From Burkholderia sp. SRS-W-2-2016 (lineage in GTDB: Bacteria; Pseudomonadota; Gammaproteobacteria; Burkholderiales; Burkholderiaceae): a DNA stretch of 64,000 nt. The notes below the pieces were generated by a model. It made no database searches. It worked only from the letters and a program-made list of their open reading frames with translations, and was not told the DNA's origin. Numbering within the stretch: position 1 is the first letter of the stretch; each line of letters begins with the position of its first letter. The position numbers and the translations under genes were made by a program. Of this stretch, positions 9,432 to 18,593 are shown one piece after another. The DNA lies in assembly GCF_001931485.1 (NCBI RefSeq), contig NZ_MSDV01000058.1:1-64000 (forward strand). The letters are read 5' to 3'.

Positions 9432-9533
9432 CCTGACCTTACTTGACGCGAAGCGGATAACAAGAAGCGCGCGGCATGCAACCCGCACCTCGCGCTCCGT
9501 ACCGCGCATCGCATCACGCGCTTAACTCATTCA

Positions 9534-10118
9534 TCAAACGATCCGCGCCGCCTCGTCGAACGAAAAACGCGGGCTGCGCGGAAACAGCTTCGACGCATCG
9601 CCGTAACCCAGGTTGATCAGGAAGTTCGACTTCACGGTCGTGCCCGCGAAGAACGCCGCATCGACCTTCTGCGCGTCGAAGCCGGACATCGGCCCGGTGT
9701 CGAGACCGAGCGCGCGGGCGGCGAGAATCAGATAACCGCCTTGCAGCGTCGAATTGCGAAACGCGGTATCGGCGATCGCGCGCTCGTTGCCGGCGAACCA
9801 GCTGCGCGCGTCCGCATGCGGAAACAGCTTCGGCAACTGCTCGTAAAACGCCATGTCCATTCCGACGATCACGGTAACGGGCGCGGCCATCGTTTTCTCG
9901 AGATTGCCGGCCGATAACGCCGGGCGCAGTTTTTCCTTGCCCTCGGGCGTCTTCACGAACACGAAGCGGCCCGGGCTCGAATTGGCCGAGGTCGGGCCGA
10001 GCAGCACGAGTTCGGTGAGCTGCTTCAGCAACGCGTCGTCGACCGGTTTGTTTTGCCAGCCGTTGTGGGTGCGTGCGTCGCGAAAGAGTTGGGCGAGCGC
10101 CTGATCGGAAAGAGTCAT
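9534..10118 (-). CDS. Nitroreductase-family oxidoreductase (RutE/HadB type)
   Basis: A 194-aa FMN-dependent enzyme. The start MTLSDQALAQLFRDARTHNGW and the block GPTSANSSPGRFVFV, plus the C-terminal INLGYGD, match the RutE/malonic-semialdehyde-reductase subgroup, which reduces 3-oxoacrylate-derived aldehydes or nitro compounds. Length matches RutE (about 196 aa). The ATG at 10118 is preferred; 25 further codons to 10193 are not family-like. No rut genes are adjacent, so the role may be general detoxification. Confidence 0.85.
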   Translation of the reverse strand: MTLSDQALAQLFRDARTHNGWQNKPVDDALLKQLTELVLLGPTSANSSPGRFVFVKTPEGKEKLRPALSAGNLEKTMAAPVTVIVGMDMAFYEQLPKLFPHADARSWFAGNERAIADTAFRNSTLQGGYLILAARALGLDTGPMSGFDAQKVDAAFFAGTTVKSNFLINLGYGDASKLFPRSPRFSFDEAARIV

Positions 10119-10268
10119 GAACGTGGTCCGTGAAAGAATGGTAAGGAAACCCAGGAAAAACGCGGCAGCACGGGTCGATCGACTTCGCGGCACGGCGCTT
10201 TGGGGGGCCAGCTGTTGCCGCCATAATAGCCAGGGTTTTTACTCGCCAGCTCGTATTCAGGCATTCCG

Positions 10269-10865
10269 ATGACCGATCTATTCAACGACCTGCCGGCGCC
10301 CGACGTCGACTGGTATCCGGACTGGCTCGCGCCCGCCACGGCCGGGGAAATTCTCGCGCGGCTGATCGACGAGGTGCAATGGCGTCAGGACACGATGGGC
10401 ACGCCCGCCGGCCGGGTCGCGTTGCCGCGTCTGACCGCGTGGCAAGGCGAGCCCGACGCGGTCTATATCTACTCGGGCATTCGCAACGTCCCGCAGCCGT
10501 GGACGCCCGCCGTCGCCGAACTCAAAGCCGCCGCCGAAGCGACCAGCGGCGCGCGTTTTAACAGCGTGCTGCTGAATCGCTACCGCAGCGGCGCCGACAG
10601 CATGGGCTGGCACGCGGACCGCGAACCCGAACTCGGCAGGCAGCCGGTGATCGCGTCGGTGAGTCTGGGCGTCGCGCGTACCTTCGATCTGCGCCACAAC
10701 AAGACCGGCGTCGTGCAGTCGTTCTCGCTGAAGGGCGGCAGCCTGCTGGTGATGAAGGGCGACACCCAGGCGCAGTGGCGTCATCGCGTGCCGAAGCAGC
10801 CGCGCGTGAGCGGCGAGCGCATCAATCTGACGTTCCGCTGGGTCACGCCGCGCCAGCCGGGATAA
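10269..10865 (+). CDS. alkB: AlkB-like Fe(II)/2-oxoglutarate DNA/RNA repair dioxygenase
   Basis: A 198-aa protein of the AlkB superfamily, which oxidatively demethylates alkylated nucleobases. The iron ligands are visible as H115 and D117 (GWHADRE) and H172 (WRHRVP). R184 and R190 in GERINLTFR supply the 2-oxoglutarate-binding arginine. The substrate lid NSVLLNRYRSGADSMGWH is typical of the ALKBH2/3-like bacterial subgroup. It is divergent from the nitroreductase gene and probably monocistronic. Confidence 0.9.
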   Translation: MTDLFNDLPAPDVDWYPDWLAPATAGEILARLIDEVQWRQDTMGTPAGRVALPRLTAWQGEPDAVYIYSGIRNVPQPWTPAVAELKAAAEATSGARFNSVLLNRYRSGADSMGWHADREPELGRQPVIASVSLGVARTFDLRHNKTGVVQSFSLKGGSLLVMKGDTQAQWRHRVPKQPRVSGERINLTFRWVTPRQPG

Positions 10866-10953
10866 ATCCCAACGCGTTCCCAACCGCGATCTCCGCTGCA
10901 TTTCCCGCCGCAATCCAAACAATTCGACCATAAACCAGGGACAATCCCGCACG

Positions 10954-10992
10954 CGATACCAAAATTGGTATCGACGGCGCGAATCATATGAT
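10954..10992 (+). promoter_or_regulatory. Palindromic operator and putative promoter of the sugar ABC operon
   Basis: CGATACCAA and TTGGTATCG form 9-bp inverted arms with a 2-nt centre (10954-10973). The right arm doubles as a possible -35 (TTGGTA); TATGAT at 10987-10992, 16 nt further on, is a good -10. An operator overlapping the promoter suggests repression, probably by a sugar-responsive regulator encoded elsewhere. Confidence 0.55.
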
Positions 10993-11104
10993 TGGACGGT
11001 TAACGCGTCGCACAGTACGCTACATCACGATCCACGCACCATGAGGGCCACGAGGGCTGGGCAGGTGACGGGGTCGCGACACAACAACGATTAAGGAGAC
11101 AGTC

Positions 11105-12091
11105 ATGGCGAATACACGACGTGCTGCGTGCCGCGCTCTGGGCGCGCTTGCACTTTCCGCGGGTCTTGGAATGCTGACGCTGGGCGCGCCCGTCGCGCAC
11201 GCCGAGGACAAGCAGATCACGCTAGGTTTCGCGCAGGTCGGCGCGGAAAGCGCGTGGCGCACCGCGAATACCGAGTCGGTGAAGTCGGCGGCGGCGGACG
11301 CCAAGATCAAGCTCAAATTCTCCGATGCCCAGCAGAAACAGGAAAACCAGATCAAGGCGATCCGCTCGTATATCGCGCAGAAGGTCGACGTGATCGCGTT
11401 CTCGCCGGTGGTCGAATCGGGCTGGGAGCCGGTGCTGCGTGAAGCGAAAGCCGCGAACATTCCGGTGATCCTGACCGACCGCAACATCGACGTGAAAGAC
11501 ACGTCGCTGTACGTGACGATGATCGGCTCGGACTTCCTCGAAGAAGGCCGGCGCGGCGGCAAGTGGCTCGAAGATCACTACAAGAACGACAAAGGCCCGG
11601 TCAATATCGCCGAGCTGCAAGGCACGGTCGGTTCGGCGCCGGCCAACGACCGCCACTCCGGTCTGATCGAAGTGATCAAGACCGATCCGAAGTTCAAGAT
11701 CATCGCGTCGCAAAGCGGCGACTTCACGCTCGCCGGCGGCAAGCAGGTGATGGAAGCGTTCATCAAGACCTACGGCAACAAGATCAACGTGGTCTACGCG
11801 CATAACGACGACATGGCGCTCGGCGCGATCCAGGCGATGGAAGAAGCCGGCATGCATCCGGGCAAGGACGTGATCGTGGTGTCGTTCGACGCGACCAAGG
11901 GCGGCTTCCAGGCGATGGCCGCGGGCAAGATGAACGTCGACGTCGAATGCAGCCCGCTGCTCGGACCGCAACTGATGTCCGCGGTCAAGGACGTGGTGGC
12001 CGGCAAGCAACTGCCGAAGCGGATCCTGACGGAAGAGACGGTGTTCCCGATGAGCGTGGCCGCGCAGACGCTGCCGACGCGTAAGTACTGA
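11105..12091 (+). CDS. ytfQ: Sugar ABC transporter periplasmic binding protein (YtfQ-like)
   Basis: A 328-aa protein with a signal peptide ending at AHA before EDKQITLGFAQVGAES. The fold and key stretches (RSYIAQKVDVIAFSPVVESGWEPVL, VYAHNDDMALGAIQAMEEAG, VVSFDATKGGFQAM) are those of the ribose/galactofuranose-binding family; E. coli YtfQ binds galactofuranose. AAGGAG lies just before the ATG. It is the first gene of a four-gene transporter operon. A terminator hairpin after it probably makes the binding protein more abundant than the membrane parts. Sugar specificity (galactofuranose, arabinose or galactose) is not settled by sequence. Confidence 0.88.
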   Translation: MANTRRAACRALGALALSAGLGMLTLGAPVAHAEDKQITLGFAQVGAESAWRTANTESVKSAAADAKIKLKFSDAQQKQENQIKAIRSYIAQKVDVIAFSPVVESGWEPVLREAKAANIPVILTDRNIDVKDTSLYVTMIGSDFLEEGRRGGKWLEDHYKNDKGPVNIAELQGTVGSAPANDRHSGLIEVIKTDPKFKIIASQSGDFTLAGGKQVMEAFIKTYGNKINVVYAHNDDMALGAIQAMEEAGMHPGKDVIVVSFDATKGGFQAMAAGKMNVDVECSPLLGPQLMSAVKDVVAGKQLPKRILTEETVFPMSVAAQTLPTRKY

Positions 12092-12248
12092 CGCTATCGA
12101 GGCAAGCCGGGACCCACGCGGCGCGTGCGGTCCCGGCGCCGCGCGCCGTTACGAGGGGCGCGCAACCGATGTGCACCGAGATGCGCAACCGAGAACGTGC
12201 AACCGGCGTGCAGCACGACCAGATCATAAGGTTTCTCCAGTGGTGCCT

Positions 12249-12287
12249 GACCGCCCGGGCTGCTTCGGCAGCGGGCGGTCTCTTTTC
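12249..12287 (+). terminator. UUCG-loop terminator/attenuator between ytfQ and ytfR
   Basis: GACCGCCCG pairs with CGGGCGGTC; a 2-nt bulge and an inner CTGC/GCAG stem are closed by a TTCG tetraloop, followed by TCTTTTC. It lies about 160 nt after the binding-protein gene and 57 nt before the ATPase gene. It is well placed for partial termination or 3'-end protection. Confidence 0.75.
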
Positions 12288-12343
12288 ACGGGCCTGCCGT
12301 TGGCACCGCCGCCAAACCACGCATAGAAGATCGAGCGAGGTCC

Positions 12344-14017
12344 ATGACCCATTCCGCTTCCGAACCGAATCAGCCCGGCCAGCCTGAGAGCGGCTCGCCG
12401 GGTACTCCGGCCGCCCACGATGGCGCCGGCACGCGCGCGCCGATCCTCGAGATGGCCGGCGTCAGCAAGACCTTCCCGGGCGTCAAGGCGCTGCAACGCG
12501 TCGACTTCCGGCTCTATCCCGGCGAAGTCCACACCTTGATGGGCCAGAACGGCGCCGGCAAATCGACCCTTATCAACGTACTGACCGGCGTATTCGCGCC
12601 CGATGGCGGCACGATCCGGCTCGGCGGCCAGGAGGTCGCGTTCGCGTCGCCGCAGGAGGCCGAAGCGGCCGGCGTGCGCACGCTGTATCAGGAAGTGAAT
12701 CTGTGCACGAATCTGTCGGTCGCGGAAAACATCTTCGCGGGCCGGCAGCCGCGCCGCTTCGGCGCGATCGACTGGGCCGACATCAAGCGTCGCGCGCAGG
12801 AAGCGCTCGCGCGTCTGGACGTATCGCTCGACGTGACCCGCTCGCTCGACGCGTATCCGATCGCGGTCCAGCAGATGGTCGCGATCGCGCGGGCGCTGTC
12901 GGTCGACGCGCGCGTGCTGATTCTCGACGAGCCGACCTCGAGTCTCGACGACAGCGAGGTCGCGCAGCTGTTCAAGATCCTTCGGCATCTTAAGCAATCG
13001 GGCATCGCGATCCTGTTCGTCACGCACTTTCTCGAACAGACCTACGCGATCTCCGACCGCATCACGGTGATGCGCAACGGCGAGCGCGAGGGCGAATACC
13101 TTGCGCGCGATCTGCCGGCCGATCTGCTGGTCGCGAAGATGGTCGGCCACGAGCGCATGAGCGCGCGTCTGCGCGAAGCGGCGCACGAAGAGCAGGCCGC
13201 CGACGTTCTGCGGGACGAACTGCCGGAGAACGCAGCGAATGCAACGCACGCAACGGAAGCAACCGAAGCAGCAAGCGCAGCGAACCGCCAACCGTTCATC
13301 GAACTGCGCGGCGTGGGCCGGCGCGGCACCTTGCAGCCGATCGATCTCGACGTGCAGCCGGGCCAGATTCTCGGCCTCGCCGGTCTGCTCGGCTCCGGCC
13401 GCACCGAAACCGCGCGCCTGCTGTTCGGCGCGGACCGCGCGGACAGCGGCACGATCCTCGTGAACGGCAAGCCGGTGAAACTGCGCTCGCCGCACGATGC
13501 GGTGCGCCACGGCATCGGCTATTGCGCGGAAGACCGCAAGAAGGAGGGCATCGTCGCCGAACTGTCGATCCGCGAAAACATCATGCTCGCGTTGCAGGCG
13601 CGCCGCGGCTGGTGGCGCAAGATCAGCCGCCAACGCGCGCGCGAACTGGCCGATACGTGGATCGAGCGGCTCGGCATCAAGGCGTCGGACGCCGAGCAGC
13701 CGATCGCGCTGCTGTCCGGCGGCAACCAGCAGAAGGCGCTGCTCGCGCGCTGGCTCGCGACCGATCCGAAGCTGCTGATTCTCGACGAACCGACTCGCGG
13801 CATCGACGTCGCCGCGAAGTTCGACATCATGGACCGGCTGCTCGCGCTGTGCGCGAACGGTCTGTCGATCCTGTTCATCTCATCGGAGATCAGCGAGGTG
13901 CTGCGCGTCAGCCATCGGGTCGCGGTGCTGCGCGATCGCCGCAAGATCGCCGAGGTCGCCGGCACCGCATCGAACGAGGACAACATCTACCGACTGATCG
14001 CAGGGAGCGGCGAATGA
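12344..14017 (+). CDS. ytfR: Sugar ABC transporter double ATPase (YtfR-like)
   Basis: A 557-aa cytoplasmic protein with two ABC domains, the layout of RbsA/XylG/YtfR. Domain 1 has Walker A GQNGAGKST and Walker B VLILDEPTSSLD with a degenerate signature (YPIAVQQMVAIAR). Domain 2 has a degenerate Walker A (GLLGSGRTET) but a canonical signature LSGGNQQK and LLILDEPTRGID, as usual in this family. An Ala/Thr/Glu-rich linker near residues 300-320 is longer than typical. Its stop overlaps the next start (ATGA). Confidence 0.93.
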   Translation: MTHSASEPNQPGQPESGSPGTPAAHDGAGTRAPILEMAGVSKTFPGVKALQRVDFRLYPGEVHTLMGQNGAGKSTLINVLTGVFAPDGGTIRLGGQEVAFASPQEAEAAGVRTLYQEVNLCTNLSVAENIFAGRQPRRFGAIDWADIKRRAQEALARLDVSLDVTRSLDAYPIAVQQMVAIARALSVDARVLILDEPTSSLDDSEVAQLFKILRHLKQSGIAILFVTHFLEQTYAISDRITVMRNGEREGEYLARDLPADLLVAKMVGHERMSARLREAAHEEQAADVLRDELPENAANATHATEATEAASAANRQPFIELRGVGRRGTLQPIDLDVQPGQILGLAGLLGSGRTETARLLFGADRADSGTILVNGKPVKLRSPHDAVRHGIGYCAEDRKKEGIVAELSIRENIMLALQARRGWWRKISRQRARELADTWIERLGIKASDAEQPIALLSGGNQQKALLARWLATDPKLLILDEPTRGIDVAAKFDIMDRLLALCANGLSILFISSEISEVLRVSHRVAVLRDRRKIAEVAGTASNEDNIYRLIAGSGE

Positions 14018-15057
14018 AGCTATCGAACTGGGTCGCGCGCGACGGCGCCGACCGTCCGCTGCTGTGGCCATGCATCACGCTCGTGCTGTTGTGCGGGCTC
14101 AATCTGCTGGTCAATCCGCATTTCCTGTCGCTGCGGATGCTCGACGGCCATCTGTTCGGCGCGCCGATCGACATCCTGAATCGCGCGGCGCCGCTGGTGC
14201 TGGTCGCGATCGGCATGACGCTGGTGATCGCCACGCGCGGCATCGATATTTCGGTCGGCGCGGTAGTCGCGATCGCCGGCGCCGCCGCTGCGACGATCCT
14301 CGCGACGCAGCCTGTGCCGAGCGGCGCGCTGGTCGCGCAGGCGTTGATCGCCGCGTTGATCGTCGGGCTGCTGAGCGGGATGTGGAACGGCTTGCTGGTG
14401 TCGTTCGTCGGCATGCAGCCGATCATTGCGACGCTGATCCTGATGGTCGCCGGGCGCGGTATCGCGCAACTGCTGACCGCCGGCCAGATCATTCCGATCG
14501 GCGCGCCCGCGTATCTGTTCGTCGGCGGCGGCTACTGGCTCGGCGTGCCGTGCTCGGTGTGGATCGCGACGATCGCGGTGCTGGCGACCGCGGCGCTGGT
14601 CGAGGGCACCGCGCTCGGGCTGTTCATTCGCGCGATCGGCGTGAATCCGGTCGCGACGCGCCTCGTCGGTCTGCGCTCGAAGGCGATCGTGTTCGCGGTG
14701 TACGCGTTCTCGGGTCTGACCGCGGCGCTGGCCGGTATTCTGATCAGCTCGAACGTGCGCAGCGCGGACGGCAACAACGCGGGCCTGCTGCTCGAACTCG
14801 ACGCGATTCTCGCGGTGACGCTCGGCGGCACGTCGCTGCTCGGCGGCCGCTTCAGTTTCGCCGGCACCGTGCTCGGCGCGCTGATCATCCAGACGCTCAC
14901 GTACACGACCTATTCGATCGGCGTGCCGCCGGAAGCGACGCTGGTCGTGAAGGCGGCCGTCGTGCTGGCGGTCAGCGTGATCCAGTCGCCGGCGGCCCGC
15001 GCGCTCGCGGTGTCGTTCGGCGCATCGCTCGTCAAACATCGCGGGGTGGCACGATGA
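14014..15057 (+). CDS. ytfT: Sugar ABC transporter permease (YtfT-like)
   Basis: A 347-aa inner-membrane permease of the BPD_transp_2 family. It shows LVAIGMTLVIATRGIDISVGAVVAIAGA near the N-terminus and LGGTSLLGGRFSFAGTVLGALII near the C-terminus. The ATG at 14014 overlaps the ATPase stop codon by 4 nt and follows GGGAGCGG, so the start is well supported although the frame stays open upstream. It pairs with the next gene to form the heterodimeric channel. Confidence 0.93.
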   Translation: MKLSNWVARDGADRPLLWPCITLVLLCGLNLLVNPHFLSLRMLDGHLFGAPIDILNRAAPLVLVAIGMTLVIATRGIDISVGAVVAIAGAAAATILATQPVPSGALVAQALIAALIVGLLSGMWNGLLVSFVGMQPIIATLILMVAGRGIAQLLTAGQIIPIGAPAYLFVGGGYWLGVPCSVWIATIAVLATAALVEGTALGLFIRAIGVNPVATRLVGLRSKAIVFAVYAFSGLTAALAGILISSNVRSADGNNAGLLLELDAILAVTLGGTSLLGGRFSFAGTVLGALIIQTLTYTTYSIGVPPEATLVVKAAVVLAVSVIQSPAARALAVSFGASLVKHRGVAR

Positions 15058-16148
15058 CGCGCATTCTCGAAGCACTCGCGCGCGTGGTCGATCCGCGCAC
15101 GCTGCCGATCGCGGTGACGATCCTGCTGTTCTGCGCGCTGTTCGGTTTCGGCTCGGTGATGTACACCGGCTTCTTCTCGTGGCAGGTGCTGCTCGATCTG
15201 CTGGTCGACAACGCGTTCCTGCTGATCGTCGCGATCGGCATGACGTTCGTAATCGTGTCGGGCGGCATCGATCTGTCGGTCGGTTCGGTGGTCGCGCTGA
15301 CGACGATCGTCGAAGCGGTGCTGTCCGAGCACATGCATCTGTCGGTGTGGCTCATCATTCCGATCGTGCTGCTGATGGGCACCGTGTTCGGCGCGGTGCA
15401 GGGCGCGCTGATTCATTTCTTCAAACTGCAGGCGTTCATCGTCACGCTGGCCGGGATGTTCTTCGCGCGCGGGCTGTGTTTTCTGATCACCACGCAGTCG
15501 ATCACGATCACCGATCCGACCTTCCAGAGGATCTCGGCGTTCCGTCTGAACATCGGCATCGGCTCGGTGTCGGCGAACGTGCTGATCGCGCTCGCGGCGC
15601 TCGCGGCCGCGATCTATATCGCGCATTTCACGCGCTTCGGCCGCAACGTCTATGCGGTCGGCGGCAATCCGCGCTCGGCGCTGCTGATGGGGCTGCCGGT
15701 GGCCCATACGCGGATCGGCGTGTATGCGCTGAGCGGCTTCTGCTCGGCGCTCGGCGGCGCGGTGTTCACGTTCTACGTGCTGTCCGGTTATGGGCTGCAA
15801 GGACAGGGGATGGAGCTCGATGCGATCGCCGCGACGGTGATCGGCGGCACGCTGCTGACGGGCGGGGTCGGCTATGTGATCGGTTCGTTGTTCGGCGTCG
15901 GCATTCTCGGCACGATCCAGACGCTGATCACGTTCGACGGCACGCTCAGTTCGTGGTGGACACGGATCGTGATCGGCGCGCTGCTGTGCGCGTTCTGTCT
16001 GCTGCAACGGCTGATCGAGCGGCATGCGAAGTCGGTCGGGCGGCCGGGCGGGACCGGCGCGGTCGCGAGCTCGGGGCGCGCGCATCCGCAACCGGAGAGT
16101 TCGGCATCTGCTTCGGATACCCAGGTGTTGGGCAGGGCGCCGGGGTAA
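15054..16148 (+). CDS. yjfF: Sugar ABC transporter permease (YjfF-like)
   Basis: A 364-aa second permease of the same family (LIVAIGMTFVIVSGGIDLSVGSVVALTTI, VIGGTLLTGGVGYVIGSLFGVGILG). The start overlaps the stop of the previous gene by 4 nt. The first 330 residues match the family; the last 35 or so are a polar Gly/Ala/Ser-rich cytoplasmic tail longer than usual. No sugar-processing enzyme follows, so the sugar is presumably metabolised by genes elsewhere. Confidence 0.92.
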   Translation: MTRILEALARVVDPRTLPIAVTILLFCALFGFGSVMYTGFFSWQVLLDLLVDNAFLLIVAIGMTFVIVSGGIDLSVGSVVALTTIVEAVLSEHMHLSVWLIIPIVLLMGTVFGAVQGALIHFFKLQAFIVTLAGMFFARGLCFLITTQSITITDPTFQRISAFRLNIGIGSVSANVLIALAALAAAIYIAHFTRFGRNVYAVGGNPRSALLMGLPVAHTRIGVYALSGFCSALGGAVFTFYVLSGYGLQGQGMELDAIAATVIGGTLLTGGVGYVIGSLFGVGILGTIQTLITFDGTLSSWWTRIVIGALLCAFCLLQRLIERHAKSVGRPGGTGAVASSGRAHPQPESSASASDTQVLGRAPG

Positions 16149-16165
16149 GGGCGCTACGCATGCAT

Positions 16166-16197
16166 GAGCGGCGCTGGCGCGAACGGGCGCGCCGCTC
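16166..16197. terminator. Hairpin between convergent yjfF and MocR genes
   Basis: An 8-bp perfect stem (GAGCGGCG / CGCCGCTC) with additional internal pairing. There is no long T-run on either strand, so termination efficiency is uncertain. Confidence 0.4.
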
Positions 16198-16201
16198 CTG
16201 C

Positions 16202-17785
16202 TCAACGGTCGCTGTTCTTGCGAAGCCGCCGCGCGTTCGCCCCGGTTTTACGGGTGCTCTGCTTGCGACCCGTCGTCTCCTGATGGCCCGCGCCGACCGT
16301 CCGCGCGGCCTGCTGAATCGCTGCCGCGAGGCGCTCCGCCGCCGCGGTCATCTCCGCCGCACTAAACCCGCCGAAACCGAGCACGAGCCCGGCGCGCGCG
16401 GTACCCGGCGCGTACATCGGCGAGACCGCGCGCACCGCCACGCCGGCCTGTGATGCCAGTTCGACCACCGTCCGGTCGTCGAGCGGCTCGGCCAGCCACA
16501 ACACCAGATGCATCCCCTGATCGCCGGGATCGACCCACGCGAGTTCGCGCGGCAGCAAGCGTTCGAGCGTGCGGATCAGAAGTTGTCGCTGCTCCCCATA
16601 CACGTTGCGCACCTTGCGAATGTGGCGCTCCAGATAGCCGTCGGCGATGAAGGCCGCGAGCGTGTGCTGGTCGCCGTTCGGCGGATGCCGGTCCAGCAGG
16701 ATGCGCGCGCCGCAGAACGCATCGACGAGGGCCGCGGGCGCGATCACATAGCCGAGCCGCAGCGAAGGAAACAGCACCTTGCTGAAGGTGCCGAGATAGA
16801 CGACCCGTTCGGGATCCTGTCCTTGTAGCGACGGAAACGGATAGCCCTCGTAGCGCAGCTCGCTGTCGTAGTCGTCCTCGACGATCCAGCTGTCGTTCGC
16901 GCGCGCCCACGCGAGCAACGCATTGCGTCGCGACATGCTGAGCGGCATACCGAGAGGGTACTGATGCGACGGCGTGACGAACACCGCACGCGCATGCGGC
17001 GCGAGGCGAATCCCGGCGGCGACATCGAGTCCCTGTTCATCGACCGGCACACGCACCATCGCCTGACCGTATCCGCTGCTCTCCAGAATCGCGGTGATGC
17101 CGCGATACGCGGGGTTCTCGACCCACGCCTGAGCGCCCGCGTCCAGCAGCACCTGGCACGCGAGGTACAGCCCCTGTTGCGTGCCGCTCGTGACGATGAC
17201 CTGGCCGGGCTCGCAGCGCACCGAGCGGGATTTGCGCACGTAGTCGGCGATCGCCTCGCGCAGCGGCAACGCGCCGAGCGGATCGCCGTAGCCGGCCGGC
17301 GCGCCCGGACCGCGCACGCGGGTACGGTTGCCGAGCCGCCGCCAGATTTCGCCCGGCGCGGTCGTGCCGCCGGGCACCGAGATCGCGAACGGCACCGGCG
17401 CGAGCGGCCGGAACTCGCGTGCGATTCGCGCGAACGCGCTGGCGCGTTCGGGCAGCGTGGCCGCGCTTTTAGCGGAAGTTTTGAGCGCGGGGCGTTTGGT
17501 CTGCGCCGGCCGGGCCAGCGCCTGCGCGACACTCGTGCCCGCGCGTCCTCTGGATTCGAGCACGCCTTCGGCCAGTAGCTGCTCGTACGCATCGAGCGCG
17601 GTGCCGCGTCCGATCCGCAACGAAGCGGCCAGCGAGCGGGTGGACGGCAATGGATCGCCGGGCTGCACGAGCCCGTTGCGGACCGCTTCGCGCAGCGCCA
17701 TCACGAGCTGGCGGGTGAGGTTGCCAGCCTCGCGGTCCAACGGGGCGAGCCACGGGAGGTCGGTGCTGCGGGCGGTTCTGGCCAT
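16202..17785 (-). CDS. MocR/PdxR-type GntR regulator with aminotransferase domain
   Basis: A 527-aa PLP-dependent transcription factor. Residues about 15-85 form a GntR winged helix (LPSTRSLAASLRIGRGTALDAYEQLLAEGVLESRGRAGT). Residues about 130-490 form a fold-type-I aminotransferase domain with K336 in GTFSKVLFPSLRLGY as the expected PLP lysine, and a VEDDYDSELRYEG block. The C-terminus is a basic tail. It is divergent from a PaiB-like flavin protein, a frequent MocR pairing, so it likely controls that gene and itself. The short intergenic region holds several copies of a CTGGWTCT-like element, possible MocR sites. Confidence 0.92.
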   Translation of the reverse strand: MARTARSTDLPWLAPLDREAGNLTRQLVMALREAVRNGLVQPGDPLPSTRSLAASLRIGRGTALDAYEQLLAEGVLESRGRAGTSVAQALARPAQTKRPALKTSAKSAATLPERASAFARIAREFRPLAPVPFAISVPGGTTAPGEIWRRLGNRTRVRGPGAPAGYGDPLGALPLREAIADYVRKSRSVRCEPGQVIVTSGTQQGLYLACQVLLDAGAQAWVENPAYRGITAILESSGYGQAMVRVPVDEQGLDVAAGIRLAPHARAVFVTPSHQYPLGMPLSMSRRNALLAWARANDSWIVEDDYDSELRYEGYPFPSLQGQDPERVVYLGTFSKVLFPSLRLGYVIAPAALVDAFCGARILLDRHPPNGDQHTLAAFIADGYLERHIRKVRNVYGEQRQLLIRTLERLLPRELAWVDPGDQGMHLVLWLAEPLDDRTVVELASQAGVAVRAVSPMYAPGTARAGLVLGFGGFSAAEMTAAAERLAAAIQQAARTVGAGHQETTGRKQSTRKTGANARRLRKNSDR

Positions 17786-17906
17786 GATTCTGGTTCTATC
17801 GATTCAGTAAAAACTGGATCTTCAGATTAAACCAGATTCCGGCACACTGGCTGCTATCGCGCGCGCTGCGCGGCCGACCCGAAACCCTCACGAGAGATCA
17901 CGCACG

Positions 17907-18545
17907 ATGTACCTGCCCGAACAGTTCAAGGAGTCCGACATCGACGCGCTGCACGCGCTGATCGAGCAGCGCGCGTTCGGCACGCTGGTCACGCACGGTC
18001 GCAGCGGCCTCGATGCGAATCACGTGCCGTTCGAGTTGTTACGCGCCGAAGGCGAGTTCGGCACGCTGCAGGCTCACGTCGCGCGCGCCAATCCGCTCTG
18101 GCAGGACGTCGCCGACAACGACGAGGTGCTGGTGATTTTCAATGCCGGCGATGCGTATATTTCGCCGAGCTGGTATCCGAGCAAGCACGAACACCACAAG
18201 CAGGTGCCGACGTGGAACTACGCGGTCGTGCATGCGCATGGGCGGATCCGGATTCGCGACGACAGCAAATTCGTGCGCGGCGTGGTCGCGCGGCTGACCC
18301 GTACCCACGAAGCGCAGGAGGCGCAGCCGTGGAAGATGGGCGACGCGCCGGCGGACTATCTGGACGAACTGCTCGCCGCGATCGTCGGCCTCGAAGTCGA
18401 GATCACGCGGCTGGTCGGCAAGCGCAAGCTCGGCCAGCATAAGGACGCGCGCGATATCCGCGGTCCCGGCGAGGTACTGGTGGCGCGCGGCAATCGGCAG
18501 ATCGGCGACGCGATGCTCGCGTGTGCGGCCGGCAAGAGTGAATGA
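17907..18545 (+). CDS. PaiB-like FMN-binding negative transcriptional regulator
   Basis: A 212-aa split-barrel flavin protein of the PaiB/FMN_bind_2 family. It begins with the hallmark MYLPEQF and contains DAYISPSWYPSKHEHHKQVPTWNYAVVHAHG. In Bacillus PaiB affects sporulation and protease genes; in proteobacteria many relatives probably act on polyamines or pyridoxal-type compounds rather than as classic repressors. Divergence from the MocR gene supports co-regulation. Length is normal. Confidence 0.88.
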   Translation: MYLPEQFKESDIDALHALIEQRAFGTLVTHGRSGLDANHVPFELLRAEGEFGTLQAHVARANPLWQDVADNDEVLVIFNAGDAYISPSWYPSKHEHHKQVPTWNYAVVHAHGRIRIRDDSKFVRGVVARLTRTHEAQEAQPWKMGDAPADYLDELLAAIVGLEVEITRLVGKRKLGQHKDARDIRGPGEVLVARGNRQIGDAMLACAAGKSE

Positions 18546-18593
18546 CTCTGGTTCGGACTGCGAGCAATCGCGCCCAACGGTGCATGCGGAACG

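Noticed and set aside
12224..13633. A 469-codon minus-strand frame across the sugar ATPase gene
   Set aside because: It is antisense to an unmistakable double ABC ATPase and shows no recognisable motifs.
13522..14013. An upstream extension of the first sugar permease
   Set aside because: It lies wholly inside the ATPase gene in another frame. The overlapping ATGA start at 14014 has a ribosome binding site.
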